From Enterovibrio sp. JCM 19048 (GTDB lineage: Bacteria > Pseudomonadota > Gammaproteobacteria > Enterobacterales > Vibrionaceae), in assembly GCA_001310415.1 (NCBI GenBank), contig BAXE01000030.1:1-64000 (forward strand): 64,000 nucleotides of DNA, read 5' to 3'. Numbering within the stretch: position 1 is the first letter of the stretch; each line of letters opens with the position of its first letter. A program made the position numbers and the translations under genes. Shown here piece after piece: positions 1 to 9,830 of the stretch. The notes under the pieces are model-generated. The model was given only the letters and a program-made list of their open reading frames with translations. It did no database searches and was not told the DNA's origin.

Positions 1-387
1 GTAACAAAGCATCTTATACAACCCAGATCGAGCAAAGGTTGCATTGCTAATGATTTCAGTTTGTTCCTACTGTCCACGGTGCCTGTCCCTACCAATCATG
101 CTTATTCGCTTAATGGGCTAAGCGAAAAATGGCCGTAAAGTATCGGTATTCCTCTACCAATATGAACGTTTGAAGCAATGTGACACTCATCTTCTTGGTT
201 CCAAAAAAAGATTGGAACCGTTCCCAAATTAGCGTAGCACAAAATTGTGATAAGACAATTGAGAACGGCTCCGAGCCAAGATACGGCTCAAAACATCAAT
301 GAATGGGGGGAACTCAACATTGATGAACAAAGCCTTAGTTGCGGGAGGCAACAATAAGGCTGTTGGCAGCTTGAAAGCAGTAAACAA
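1..387. other. Gene-free left edge with a TreR-type operator
   Basis: No convincing gene is seen. The stretch holds an operator-like palindrome at 212-227 and an overlapping 8-bp inverted repeat (197-204 with 212-219). The 3' end of the leftward porin gene lies at 388, so any promoter here probably serves a leftward gene starting outside the window. Confidence 0.6.
212..227. promoter_or_regulatory. TreR/LacI-type operator, distal copy
   Basis: The palindrome TTGGAACCGTTCCCAA is seen here. The 18 bases at 211-228 are identical to the operator at 5343-5360 in front of treB. Identity over 18 bases to a site 5 kb away suggests that the same trehalose repressor binds both. The target gene is not visible and would lie left of the window. 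Confidence 0.6.
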
Positions 388-1584
388 TCAGAACCAAACT
401 TCCATTTGTACGCCTGTGACGAATTCTGAATCTCCTTTACTACCGAAAGTATCCCCGTCTCTATCAGTGATGTAGCTTCCATAGAACCGAATCTCTGGTC
501 TTGCCCAGAATCCATCACCCATCGCCCACGCCTGCGCAAGGGTGAACTTACTTCCACCTTGATCCTGTTCTCCATCTTGGGTTTTCGAGAAGTAACCAGC
601 TTCAGCGATGGTTCTCTGTGTATCGCTCCACTTGTACATGGGTCGCACCACGACCGAGAACAAATCCGAGTCGCCTTTGCCGTTAATCAGGTCAATACCT
701 CGGTGATAAGAAAGCTGGTGCCCCATTTCCCATGCATCACCAAAGCTAACAACACCCCAGTTAATGATCCGAAATCCACTCGCCTCATTTTGAGCACTGT
801 TTCCGCGCGCATAACCAGGTCCCTGCCCAAAATTGGCAAGCTGATCACCGTAGCCGGCTGTACCGTACTGGAAAGCTGTTTGGTTGAAGCCATTTTCAAG
901 ATTTTGGTGGACGACAGCTGTCACAAAAATACCGTCATCTGATACTTCGTCTTTTTCGTCTTGCTCGGTAGCAAAGTTATACACCCCTATCAATTCCAAG
1001 GTGGCATTGTCCCAAAGCGGTATATCCGCCAGACGCGCATCGACCAAGTAGCCAGTAGAGTTATCCGTTTTGCCATCTTGAATAAATGCTAGAGAGAGCT
1101 TTTGTTCACCGACAGGGATGTTTTCAATGCCACCGCCCGTTCCAGAATTATTGAGAAAGAAGAAATCCGTGATATGGACATCTTTGCGCTGATAGAAGCG
1201 TTTCCCTCCCCAAAGTACGGCCTCTGGTGCTGATTCAAATAGACCGGAGGCAGTGACGTAAAACTGCGGCACATTGACTGAATCGTCGCCATCCGAGACA
1301 TCAGTTTCCCAACTGCTGATGCCATCATCTCCTTTCGACAACATTGCGGTGAGTTGCCAATTTTGCTCACCTTCTTGTAGCATCTGGACAAAGCCAAACT
1401 CATAGTAGTTGTCACCTTCGTTGCCCAGCCGGCCGAGGGCATTTTTTGCAAATGATTGGTCGCCAGAACCATCACTGCTAATCGCGGTGCCAGCCCGAGC
1501 ATAACCAGTAAACTCGACAGCTGACACAGCAGTACTAGATATCGCGCATGCAACAGCAAGAGCCAAATAGTTTAGTTTTTTCAT
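388..1584 (-). CDS. lamB: LamB-type maltoporin / sugar porin
   Basis: A 398-residue outer-membrane sugar porin, expected to form a trimeric 18-stranded barrel for maltodextrin or trehalose uptake. Seen: a signal peptide ending ISSTAVSAVEF, the LamB-typical N-terminus EFTGYARAG, the conserved block WGGKRFYQRKDVHITDF around residue 125, and a C-terminus ending in aromatic VWF as in outer-membrane barrels. Length is close to the E. coli LamB precursor (446), with somewhat shorter loops. The start has a strong Shine-Dalgarno (AAGGAGTAAGG). It lies on the same strand as the trehalose operon but is separated from treC by 613 bases, so it is probably transcribed on its own. A role in trehalose uptake is inferred from the neighbours. 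Confidence 0.9.
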   Translation of the reverse strand: MKKLNYLALAVACAISSTAVSAVEFTGYARAGTAISSDGSGDQSFAKNALGRLGNEGDNYYEFGFVQMLQEGEQNWQLTAMLSKGDDGISSWETDVSDGDDSVNVPQFYVTASGLFESAPEAVLWGGKRFYQRKDVHITDFFFLNNSGTGGGIENIPVGEQKLSLAFIQDGKTDNSTGYLVDARLADIPLWDNATLELIGVYNFATEQDEKDEVSDDGIFVTAVVHQNLENGFNQTAFQYGTAGYGDQLANFGQGPGYARGNSAQNEASGFRIINWGVVSFGDAWEMGHQLSYHRGIDLINGKGDSDLFSVVVRPMYKWSDTQRTIAEAGYFSKTQDGEQDQGGSKFTLAQAWAMGDGFWARPEIRFYGSYITDRDGDTFGSKGDSEFVTGVQMEVWF

Positions 1585-2197
1585 ACCTTACTCCTTGTTA
1601 TTTTCTTTGCTCCTACATGCTCGTACAAAGTTAACAACGGCAATATTTTTTAATTGGCTTGACCTCCACTTTAAATTTAAAAAAGAGACCTATTTCAACA
1701 TTCCTTCCCATTACACTTACAATCTAAACCATATTGAATGCATGATTTTTCAGGCTCTTCTTTCATGATTTAAAGTCAACTTTAAATAACTCTAATTTAT
1801 TTAGCAACCTGAAGCGATGCGAGACTATTTTTGCTGAACGCAATTCAAGACACACCTAGAAACTTCACTTCTAAAGATGCCATAAAAATCTGTTATATCA
1901 GAATTTAAAAAATATTATACTCACAATCATAACAGACTATGATTTTTGAAATAAAAATGGATGATTTAATTTTCAGACAAGAACAATATCGACTAAATGG
2001 AATTTCACTCCAAGATGGATAGCCACATGATTTTAATGGAGGTAATAACTTCACATTGATAAGTGAGACAATGTAAACATGGCTTTAATGATAAGAAAGG
2101 AAAGCTGGCGCTCACTCATCCTACAATTGATAGAGCGCCATTTTTATTAGTGCGGAATCATAAAATTTTAATATTTTTGTCTGTACTTACGTTTTGA
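1585..2197. other. Intergenic region between lamB and treC
   Basis: An AT-rich stretch of 613 bases with no supported gene. It must carry the lamB promoter near its left side and the end of the tre transcript on its right. Apart from the hairpin at 2107-2145 I see no operator; no TreR palindrome occurs here. Confidence 0.5.
2107..2145. terminator. Hairpin with T-run between lamB and treC
   Basis: Perfect arms GGCGCTC (2107-2113) and GAGCGCC (2133-2139) are followed on the plus strand by ATTTTTATT. On the minus strand, the direction of treC, the trailing sequence is AGCTTTCCTTTC, a weaker T-rich tail. It probably ends the tre operon, although the better T-run is on the opposite strand. Confidence 0.5.
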
Positions 2198-3859
2198 CTA
2201 AAACAGAATCGCGATGCTTTCGAATGGCCTTAATGTTAATGATGATAAACTTGACACATTTAAATCGTCGTTATAGTTATGAATGAGGATTTTTCCAGCA
2301 CTCATGTCCACACCAACATCCTCGACACTAACACTATGAGGCTTGAAGTTGCTTAATACAATGAGTTCGTTATCCTCATTCCTTCGACGATAAAAAAGGA
2401 CATCTGGATGATGAGGGAGTAAGTCTGCATAATCGCCATCAACAATGACTTTTACTGACTTTCTAAGCCGTATTAAGCGACGGTAATAATTTAAGACGGA
2501 GTCTTTATCTTCCATCGACATTTTTACATTTATATCACCCGCGTTTTTCGCAAGGTTTATCCATGGTTTTACTTTTGAAAAACCGGCGTACTCTGTATTG
2601 TCCCAATGCATAGGAGTGCGCGAATTATCCCGAGATCTTGCACTTAATATTTCTAACACTTCACCTTTGGGAATGCCTTTGTCAATCAGCATGTGATAGG
2701 CGTTTAGGCTTTCTACATCTCGGTAATCGTGAATATCTTGAAAGCAGGGATTTGTCATGCCCAGTTCTTCGCCCTGATAGATATAAGGTGTTCCCTGCAT
2801 CAGGTGGATCACGGTCGCCAGCATTTTCGCAGATTCAACACGGTACTGCTTGTCGCAACCAAAACGGCTGACAATTCTGGCTGGTCGTGATTACACCAGA
2901 AAAGAGCATTCCAGCCCTGACGATAAAGCCTTGCTGCCAGTCTCGAAAGATTGCCTTGAGTTGAAGAAAGTCGAACGCGCCCAACTGCCACTTTTCACCG
3001 TGTGGATAATCGACTTTTAAATGATGAAAATTGAACACCATAGAGAGCTCTTTGCCAGACGGTGCTGAATACTGGCGACAATGCTCTTCTGAGGTGGATG
3101 ACATTTCACCGACAGTAACAACGCCGTATCGCTGGAAGATATCCTGGCTCATCTCCTGCAAGTATTCATGAACCTAGGGCCATCAGTGTAAAAGCGTCTT
3201 CCGTCACCGGCATGATCATCTGGAAAATCCTGCTGCTTGGAGATTAAGTTGATGACATCAAGTCGAAATCCATCAACGCCTTTTTCAGCCCAGAACTGCA
3301 TGACGTTCTTGATTTCTTGCCGAACAGCCGGGTTCTCCCAGTTTAAATCAGCCTGCTCTTTCGCAAATAGATGCAGGTAGTACTGGCCAGAATTTGCTTC
3401 ATACTCCCAGGCGCTGTTTCCAAACTTGGACTGCCAATTGTTGGGAGAATGCCCATCGACTGGATCTCGCCATATGTAAAAATCCCGATACGGGCTGTCT
3501 TTTGATTCAAGAGCCGATTTAAACCAAGGATGTTCAGTTGAAGTATGGTTAAACACCATATCCATGATCACACGTAATCCGCGTTGATGCGCTTCTTGCA
3601 GAAGCTTATCAAAGTCATCCATGGTGCCGTATTCAGGCGAGATGGCACAAAAATCAGAAACATCGTAGCCGTTATCTATCTGCGGCGATACATAGATAGG
3701 AGTGATCCAAATTGCATCAACACCCAGATAACAGAGGTAATCCAGCTTACTGATAATACCTCTGATATCTCCTGTGCCCGAACCTGTTGTGTCGCAAAAA
3801 CTTTTCGGATAAATCTGATAAATGGTGGCTGAACGCCACCACTCATTGTTCTCTGACAT
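2198..3859 (-). CDS. treC: Trehalose-6-phosphate hydrolase (frame broken, probable sequence errors)
   Basis: A GH13 enzyme that splits imported trehalose-6-phosphate into glucose and glucose-6-phosphate in the cytoplasm. The product is about 553 residues and aligns end to end with E. coli TreC (551). Seen: IYQIYPKSF near the start, DMVFNHTS, GVDGFRLDVINL (nucleophile Asp), VGEMSSTS (acid/base Glu) and FWCNHDQPR (third catalytic Asp). The reading frame changes near 3176, about 2940 and about 2860. The first is explained by one G missing from a GGG run. I chose the start at 3859 because GAGGAAAG precedes it; an in-frame ATG at 3880 lacks a comparable site. It lies 32 bases after treB and is probably cotranscribed. 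Confidence 0.9.
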
Positions 3860-3891
3860 TACTTTCCTCGTTGTTTTCATTGGATTCTAAT

Positions 3892-5307
3892 TCACGCCAG
3901 TGCCAGTTTCCCTGTTCGTTCCTGACGCTTGTAGGCCATGATTGTCAGCAACAGAGGGACAAAAATAGCGATCAGCATTGCAATGCCATACACGCCCCAG
4001 TACTGACTTTGGATAGATAAAATAGCCGGCAATCCACCACACCAATGCCGTTGGCCATGACACCTGCAAACCCACACAAGGCCGCCGACATCGACGCACC
4101 AATCATTGCTGACAGCATTGGGAAGCGATATTTAAGATTGATGCCGTACATAGCAGGTTCAGTTACACCGAGGTATGCGGAGATTGCTGCGGGTACGGAT
4201 ATCTCTCGCTCATTCTTTTTCTTGCTGATAATGATGATGCCCAATACCGCCGATGCTTGTGCCATGTTGGACAGTGCGACAATCGGCCAAATTGGTGTTC
4301 CTCCCATTTCCTGCATGAGCTGAAGGTCAACCGCATTCGTTGTGTGATGCACACCAGTGATAACAAGAGGTGAATAGAGGAATCCAAAAATGGCTGCACC
4401 GATAAATGCATAATCTCCGGTCATTGCAGAGCGCGCTAAAAAGGCAACACCACTGCCAATTTCACGACCAACCGGACCAATGATGCTATGCGCTAAAATC
4501 ACAGCACTAGTCAGCGCAAGAAACGGCACCACAACGAGATAAAGGTATGAAGGAATGATGCGTTTTAGGTGTGTTTCAATAAACGCGAGAGCAATACCGG
4601 CGAAAATCGCAGGAATAACCTGTGCCTGATAGCCACCTGTTCGATGGCAAATACCCCAAAATCCCAGACTTCCGGCTCTTGAGTGCCGATGAGGTACGCA
4701 TTCATCAATTGTGGGGATACCAAGGTTACCCCTAAGACAATCCCCAGTATTGGCGTGCCGCCGAGCTTGTTGACCGTAGACCAGCAAATACCGACAGGAA
4801 GGAAGAAAAACACAGCCTCACCGATTAACCACAAAAAGCTGTGTGTGGTTGCCCAGAACTCGCTGGTTTCTATCAAGTTTTACCGCCGAACATTTCTACA
4901 TCGCCAATCACGTTGCGAAAACCGAGGATCAAACCACCAGTGATAATAGCGGGTAGCAGCGGAACAAATATTTCTGCAAGATGAGAAATAGCACGCTCTA
5001 GAAGGTTCATATTCTGCCGGGCAGCTTTCTTCGCCGCTTCTTTCGATTCACCCTTAATGCCTGCTTGCTGCTCCAGTAGCTTGAATGCTTGATCAACATC
5101 CGTTCCTATCACCACCTGAAACTGCCCTGCGTTGGTAAAGCAACCTTTCACCATAGGCAATTTCTCAATGGCTTTGGCGTCGGCTTTATCCGTTTCGTTT
5201 AGAACGAATCTAAGCCTCGTTAAACAATGACTGACAGTCGCGATATTGTCTCGTCCGCCGACTAGACGAATAAGGTCGTCTACTCCACTTGCCGTAATGT
5301 TACTCAT
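3892..5307 (-). CDS. treB: PTS trehalose-specific EIIBC component (frame broken)
   Basis: A membrane permease that imports trehalose and phosphorylates it to trehalose-6-phosphate, with EIIA supplied in trans. After joining frames it has 472 residues, against 473 in E. coli. Seen: an N-terminal EIIB domain with the phosphorylated Cys in SHCLTRLRF at about residue 28, then the EIIC membrane domain with repeated hydrophobic segments and the conserved GVHHTTNAVDLQL and LGVTEPAMYGINLKYRF. Frame changes near 4875, about 4650 and about 4040 interrupt an otherwise full-length match. It is first in the operon with treC and lies behind two operators at 5344-5403. Confidence 0.9.
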
Positions 5308-5343
5308 AATCTTATCCCTGCGTTTTACTATTTACGCCCAACA

Positions 5344-5360
5344 TTGGAACCGTTCCCAAA
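5344..5360. promoter_or_regulatory. TreR operator 1
   Basis: Palindrome TTGGAACCGTTCCCAA lies 37 bases upstream of treB. Together with the second palindrome 44 bases away it is placed for repression of treBC by the adjacent LacI-family regulator. Confidence 0.7.
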
Positions 5361-5387
5361 AATATATCAGGCTTTGGCAAAGTGGCA

Positions 5388-5403
5388 TTGGGAACATTCC
5401 CAA
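5388..5403. promoter_or_regulatory. TreR operator 2
   Basis: A perfect palindrome on both arms, TTGGGAACATTCCCAA, between treR and treB. Its centre is 44 bp from that of operator 1, about four helical turns, so a repressor could contact both sites on one DNA face. Confidence 0.7.
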
Positions 5404-5459
5404 AACAGGATTTAGCTCACAAAGTAGTCGAAGTGAATAGCGGGTGGACGCGACTGGAA

Positions 5460-6420
5460 TTAGTCAGTTATCAGCAACTTGCTTGGTTGAAGAAAGTGGC
5501 AACGCTTTGTTTTATCTTGGTTTTCTATTTGGTCGAGTAACTGTTTAGCGGCGGCGTTACCTGCTTGTCGGTAGCTAAATCCACACTGATGGATTGCGGA
5601 AAGACAAATCGAAGCAGTTGATGGTTGCCAATACCGCCAATGCGGATGTCTGTGCGACCAATGTCCTGGAGGCGTTTGCCCGCCGCAAGTGCCAATGTGT
5701 CTGATGCGCAAACCACAGCCTGCGTTTCGGGACGAATGAGGGAGTCCGTCACCTGATAGCCACTGTCTAACGACACCTCAGCGATGTTACAGACAGGGGT
5801 AAGATCGTGGGATTCGCAAAAACTCAGGTAGCTGTCGAGACGTACTTTACCTGTTGTTAAATCCTTTGGGGTCACACCAAGATAGCTGATATGTCTAAAA
5901 CCCTCTCCATGGAAGTGAGTCATCAGCTGTTCGACGGCACCCCAGTTGTCATAACTGACTGAGCTGAATCTATCTGTATCTACCGCCATCACCACACATC
6001 GACCTTCGAAGGGAGAAAGTTGGGCAACGTCAAATTCCGAAAATCCAAACATGATAACGCCATCAGCATTTCGACGTTTGAGGACTTCGATATGCTCAGC
6101 GGTGAGATCGACATCGAATTGACTTTCCATGATGGCGGCATCGTAACCTTGTGCATAAAGCGCGGATAAAATCCCACTCACAGCTACATTTTCCGCACTT
6201 GAGTCCAGTCTCGCGACAATAACGCCTATCAAACGTGATCGGCGAGCCCGCATGGACTGCGCGGACTTTGAAGGGGAAAACCCATGTTGGGCAATCACTG
6301 ATTGAACAAGCGCACGGGTCTCGTCTTTAACTCGATGATCGTTATTCAACACACGGGAAACCGTTGACTTACCAACGCCAGCCAGTTTTGCGATATCCAA
6401 TATGGTGAGTTTTTTGTCAT
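5460..6420 (-). CDS. treR: Trehalose operon repressor, LacI family (frame broken)
   Basis: A DNA-binding repressor that senses trehalose-6-phosphate in E. coli. About 319 residues after correction (E. coli 315). Seen: the N-terminal LacI helix-turn-helix DIAKLAGVGKSTVSRVLNND, the HGFSPSKSAQSMR hinge region, and a periplasmic-binding-like effector domain with ASDTLALAAGKRLQ. The ATG at 6418-6420 gives the expected start, MTKKLTILDIAKLAG, if one A is added to the following A-run. A second break near 5590 moves the C-terminal 38 residues to another frame. It is encoded upstream of treB on the same strand, with the operators between them, so it may also be autoregulated. Confidence 0.88.
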
Positions 6421-6725
6421 TGATGACTCAATCAGAGGGCTAAAGTGGGCATTTTGCGGGTTAATAGGACAAAATCAAGCCTAAGCCTCGATGGATGTGA
6501 GATTACAGTTGCCAATCAAGCACTTTTTTCGCCAGAGAAGCGCTCAGTTGAATCCTAAATTCATCAGACATTTAAAGTTATAGTGCATAACAAAACGGTA
6601 ACGTGCTGTGGCCAATCCTGTTTTACCGCACAGAAACCATGGGTAGATAAAACAGGATCTTTCGTTAAGTTCGCAGCAAAGCCAAACTAGGCCTTTTATG
6701 ATAAGGGGTTAATTTCTAAGAGCCG
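6421..6725. other. Gap between treR and the replication genes
   Basis: No gene is supported in these 305 bases. They separate the trehalose operon from the replication module and contain the 11-bp inverted repeat at 6615-6658. The treR promoter must lie at the left side. Confidence 0.5.
6615..6658. repeat. 11-bp perfect inverted repeat downstream of the rep operon
   Basis: ATCCTGTTTTA (6615-6625) and TAAAACAGGAT (6648-6658) are exact complements separated by 22 bases. No T-run follows on the minus strand, so it is not a standard terminator for the leftward rep transcript. It could be a binding site or a factor-dependent stop. Confidence 0.4.
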
Positions 6726-7040
6726 CTATCGCGAGCGAATATCCATAACACGGTCGACAACATCAATCATGCGCCCATCGCCTACGATCTCTGCGTATTT
6801 TCTTAGCAGTTGCAGTTTAGGCTTAACGACACCACGGAAAGAATCCACCAGGCTCTCTTCAGTACTATCGTCAATTAACGCCAGTGCCGATGGGATGAGT
6901 TTCTCTCCAAATGCCAAACGCTGTTCGTCACTGCTTCGACGCGGTGCGTTTTGTGCGTCCAGAAAGTGCTTCAGCGTGTTACCGGTTTTCACAGGACGTT
7001 GCACCAGGGCTTCAAGCGCAGAAAACTCGGGATCGGTCAT
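6726..7040 (-). CDS. Small helical protein co-translated with the replication initiator
   Basis: A 104-residue protein I do not recognise. It is acidic at the start and predicted mostly helical, with no signal peptide or membrane segment. Its ATG at 7038-7040 lies 13 bases after the visible stop of the initiator gene. If one base is added to the T6 run at 7072, the initiator would instead end on a TGA that overlaps this ATG (ATGA). Either way the two genes are translationally close, which suggests a role in initiation or copy-number control. That role is inferred from position only. Confidence 0.6.
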   Translation of the reverse strand: MTDPEFSALEALVQRPVKTGNTLKHFLDAQNAPRRSSDEQRLAFGEKLIPSALALIDDSTEESLVDSFRGVVKPKLQLLRKYAEIVGDGRMIDVVDRVMDIRSR

Positions 7041-7053
7041 CTCACAATAGTGT

Positions 7054-8232
7054 TCAACATCTGAAACAGGGTTTTTTGCCCCTGCCCGTCATGGTGTAGG
7101 CGATCAATGCCTTATCCCTGAGCGATTGCATAGCAATTTTCACCCGCTCGATCCGCGGATAGTCTTTCTCCAGTTTTGCCGGTGAAATATCCGGGTAGCA
7201 ACGGGTCAACAACGCGATGATAGGAACCGGCTGCTTCAAAGGAACCCGCCGCTCCCTCACGTAGCCACGAGGCAATGATGTCAGGTAGTACAGCAATGAG
7301 CTTTCCAATTTACCATTGGAGAGGTTTAGGGTCCGGGTATTCAAACTGAGCGTTTTATCGTCACGGAACAACTGTGGGATCAGATTGGTGCCGATAAATT
7401 CGATTTTCTGCGTGGTAATATTAAATTGCAGGTGGCTAAAGAACGGCATGTAGCGTGCCATGCGCTCTTTACCCTCTTCCACTTTATAGGCCAAACGGAA
7501 CTGGGATATACGTTTACAGCTGCGATCTACCATTTCGACAAACTGCGGTGAACGCAACGTGTTCTCGGAGTACTTGTCTGTATCAATCAAGGAACGGTAC
7601 TCAACGGAATACATGCGCCCTTCCTGCGTGATACCACCCAGCTCATTTCTCAGTTCAAAATCATCATGCGGCGCCCCGCGCAGGCGGGACAATATGGCAC
7701 GAAACAGCAGGGCATCGAATCTTGGGTCTAAGGTGACCCCCAAGATCTCCGGCTCCTGAATATTCAAATCCAGTGTGTCTAAGATGTACTTCATGGAGCG
7801 GCGATCGATGTGTTCGAAGCTGGTACCCGGATCATTGGTAGAGAAAATCGGCAAACCAAAGAAAGAACGCGGAACCAGCTCATGACTGTGAGGCACTTTC
7901 TGGTTATATAATACCTTGTGTGAGAAGCCATTTATCTCAGGCACAGAATCCAGAAGTTCTGCTCCCACGTCGTTCACAACCGCCTCAGGCACCGTATTCG
8001 GCTCCGGCTCTGCGACTTGCTCGACAACGCCAGCCGCACGAAACTGATTAATCCAGTCAGCGTAGATACGCACAGGTTCAGGGCTGCTCTCAATGGCCAC
8101 GATATCGACCACTGACACATTGTTGGACACCCATGTCAGTAAGGCGCGATCCATGTCTTTTAGGTCTTCAACGTTTGCAGCACTCAGTAAGCCGATACGT
8201 TGCAGTATTTGCAGGATAAAGCGTAGTTCCAT
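7054..8232 (-). CDS. Plasmid/chromid replication initiator protein
   Basis: A 392-residue protein starting directly beside the iteron array, the arrangement typical of iteron-type replicons. It is not RctB, the usual Vibrio chromosome-II initiator: it is far shorter and I see no matching blocks. The middle and C-terminal parts (about residues 115-380) have the alternating helix and strand pattern expected of winged-helix initiators such as the Rep_3/TrfA type, with PRSFFGLPIF near residue 121 and a basic C-terminal segment. That family assignment is tentative. The N-terminal 100 residues include an acidic, Pro/Glu-rich linker. The true end may be at 7037 rather than 7054 if the T6 run at 7072-7077 has lost a base. 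The name as an initiator rests mainly on location. Confidence 0.65.
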   Translation of the reverse strand: MELRFILQILQRIGLLSAANVEDLKDMDRALLTWVSNNVSVVDIVAIESSPEPVRIYADWINQFRAAGVVEQVAEPEPNTVPEAVVNDVGAELLDSVPEINGFSHKVLYNQKVPHSHELVPRSFFGLPIFSTNDPGTSFEHIDRRSMKYILDTLDLNIQEPEILGVTLDPRFDALLFRAILSRLRGAPHDDFELRNELGGITQEGRMYSVEYRSLIDTDKYSENTLRSPQFVEMVDRSCKRISQFRLAYKVEEGKERMARYMPFFSHLQFNITTQKIEFIGTNLIPQLFRDDKTLSLNTRTLNLSNGKLESSLLYYLTSLPRGYVRERRVPLKQPVPIIALLTRCYPDISPAKLEKDYPRIERVKIAMQSLRDKALIAYTMTGRGKKPCFRC

Positions 8233-8263
8233 GTTGTACTCAGTTCACTTCAACCACAGGCTA

Positions 8264-9443
8264 TTCCACTCGTTTATATCAGATCAGTGGGTAATGAATT
8301 CCACTCGTTTATAACATCAAATAGCCTAATTCGCATGTTTTTCCACTCGTTTATATCAATGATGTCGTATTGGACGCGTTTAAATACTGGGGAATACAAG
8401 TTGTTAGTGGCACCCCTCCCCTTTTGGTAGAAAAGCGACAGCAGAGAGCTACGCTTTATTTTTCACTCGTACAGATCATCGGAAGATGATTTATTCACTC
8501 GCCCAGATCAAGAAACGATGATTTTTCAACCAGAGCGCCACCATTCTCCCCTCGCGCAGATCAGATTATGTGACAAGATGAACATTTCCACTCGTTTAGA
8601 TCAGAGCAACACAAGTTTGTCGCTGTCTTTCCGGCCAAACTAGGCTACCACTCGGTCGTGAACCAGGCACCTCAATGTACAATTTCACTCGCAGAGATCA
8701 AATTTAGGCGCTTTACCTATTTATCCAGTCGCACAGATCAAATCACACCCGGCATTTTCACTCATACAGATCAAAATACGCGCTATACAGCACATTTTTC
8801 CACTCACTTATATCATCACAAGCTGATTTCCACTCTTTTAGATCAAACAACACGATATCTAGGGGTAGTTTTGCGATCTGACTGACGGGAATTTGATCTG
8901 TAAAAGTGGAAATCCGATCTGAATGCATGGAATAGGTAGCCAAATGGCGATCTGAAAAAGTGGAATTCAGTATCTCGATCTGAAAGAGTGGAAATGGGGG
9001 CTTTATTGCCGAAAATAGCATCGATGATTTGATCTCTGCGAGTGGAATTAGCCACTGGGTCCTTTGAACAGATCTGATCGAGTGAAATAGTTTAATCGAA
9101 CGGCTGCCAGGGGGCTGACTTTGAGCGGGAAAAGGCCACAATTTCTTTTACTCACTTAGATCAGCATGTTAATCCCGCAAATCTCTTTTCAACTCAAGGA
9201 GATCATATACACAGGTCATTCAGCGTCTCTGGTGAGAGCAAGTAATACAAAAACGAAGGATCTCTATTTAAAATCAATAATATAGTATCATTTAACCATC
9301 ATCAGATATCCACAACGCTTGATCTATACGGATGAAATATAGATCTAAGAGAGTGAAATTGATGATCTGAGAGCGTGTAAATCAGATCAACCACAGTGAA
9401 GAAATGATCAACAAGGCAGGAATAGCGATCTGAACGGGTTAAA
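8264..9443. repeat. Iteron array of the replication origin (about 25 18-bp repeats)
   Basis: About 25 copies of an 18-bp repeat with consensus TTCCACTCGTTTAGATCA. Twelve lie in the plus direction at 8264, 8299, 8341, 8461, 8493, 8536, 8586, 8683, 8723, 8756, 8798 and 8828. Seven lie inverted at 8874, 8894, 8915, 8948, 8976, 9030 and 9070. Two are again forward (9146, 9188), then four inverted (9320, 9341, 9363, 9426). Degenerate copies occur near 8370, 8646 and 9383. Spacing is irregular, 20-50 bp in dense parts. Most copies end in AGATCA and so carry a GATC site for Dam methylation; the ones nearest the rep gene mostly read TATATCA instead. The array spans the divergent region between rep and parA. 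Confidence 0.88.
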
Positions 9444-9550
9444 AGAGTTACATTTAAATCTTATAAAACAACAAGATAAACATCCCTATCTTATCATCTT
9501 CCATCTTAAATAGATCTTATACATATCTTATTAATTATCTTTGGGATGAG
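9444..9550. other. AT-rich segment with phased ATCTTA repeats, candidate unwinding element
   Basis: Strongly AT-rich DNA next to the iterons. ATCTTA occurs at 9458, 9488, 9503, 9514 and 9525, with variants ATCTTC at 9495 and ATCTTT at 9537. The last four are about 11 bp apart, one helical turn. AT-rich phased repeats beside iterons are the usual form of a DNA unwinding element. DnaA-box-like ATATCCACA occurs at 9306 and 9733 (one mismatch to TTATCCACA). Confidence 0.55.
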
Positions 9551-9665
9551 ATCTAATCAGGTCTTTTTCTTTCTATAAAACATGAGTATCGCCACGTTCC
9601 GAATTCATCAGGCCTGTTGGACATGGCCTTTGACATCAGCCCCATGCGTATCACTATAAACAATC

Positions 9666-9830
9666 AAACCTAAGTGGGCATTGTTTCTATCGTGTTTGTG
9701 AACCAACCAGTGAAGCCGCTTGATAAGTGGAAATATCCACAAATAAATAGTGAAATACTTAGGTTTTGACGCTAACATTCCACTTTAGTGGCATTATCCC
9801 CCAAAAGTTGATTGCGCAAGGATTTGTAGG
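9666..9830 (+). promoter_or_regulatory. parA upstream region with inverted repeats
   Basis: AAACCTAAGT (9666-9675) and ACTTAGGTTT (9757-9766) are exact inverted repeats. Between and after them lie two small palindromes, GTGGAAATATCCAC (9728-9741) and CCACTTTAGTGG (9780-9791). A TTGACG at 9766 could be a -35 element with CATTAT near 9792 as a loose -10. AAGGA at 9818 precedes the parA ATG. P1-type ParA proteins repress their own promoter, so these repeats are candidate operators. Confidence 0.45.

Noticed and set aside
79..93. REP-like word GGTGCCTGTCCCTAC at the left edge, as part of a mobile element
   Set aside because: Only one copy and no transposase gene in the visible sequence.
559..942. 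Open frames antisense to lamB (559-942, 288-575, 1089-1559)
   Set aside because: They are shadows of the porin gene with no ribosome site or recognisable product.
7054..8232. Initiator as RctB
   Set aside because: Length is 392 against 658 residues and none of the RctB blocks I know are present.
8264..9443. CRISPR array
   Set aside because: Repeats are 18 bp, imperfect, in both orientations and irregularly spaced, with no cas genes. They fit iterons.
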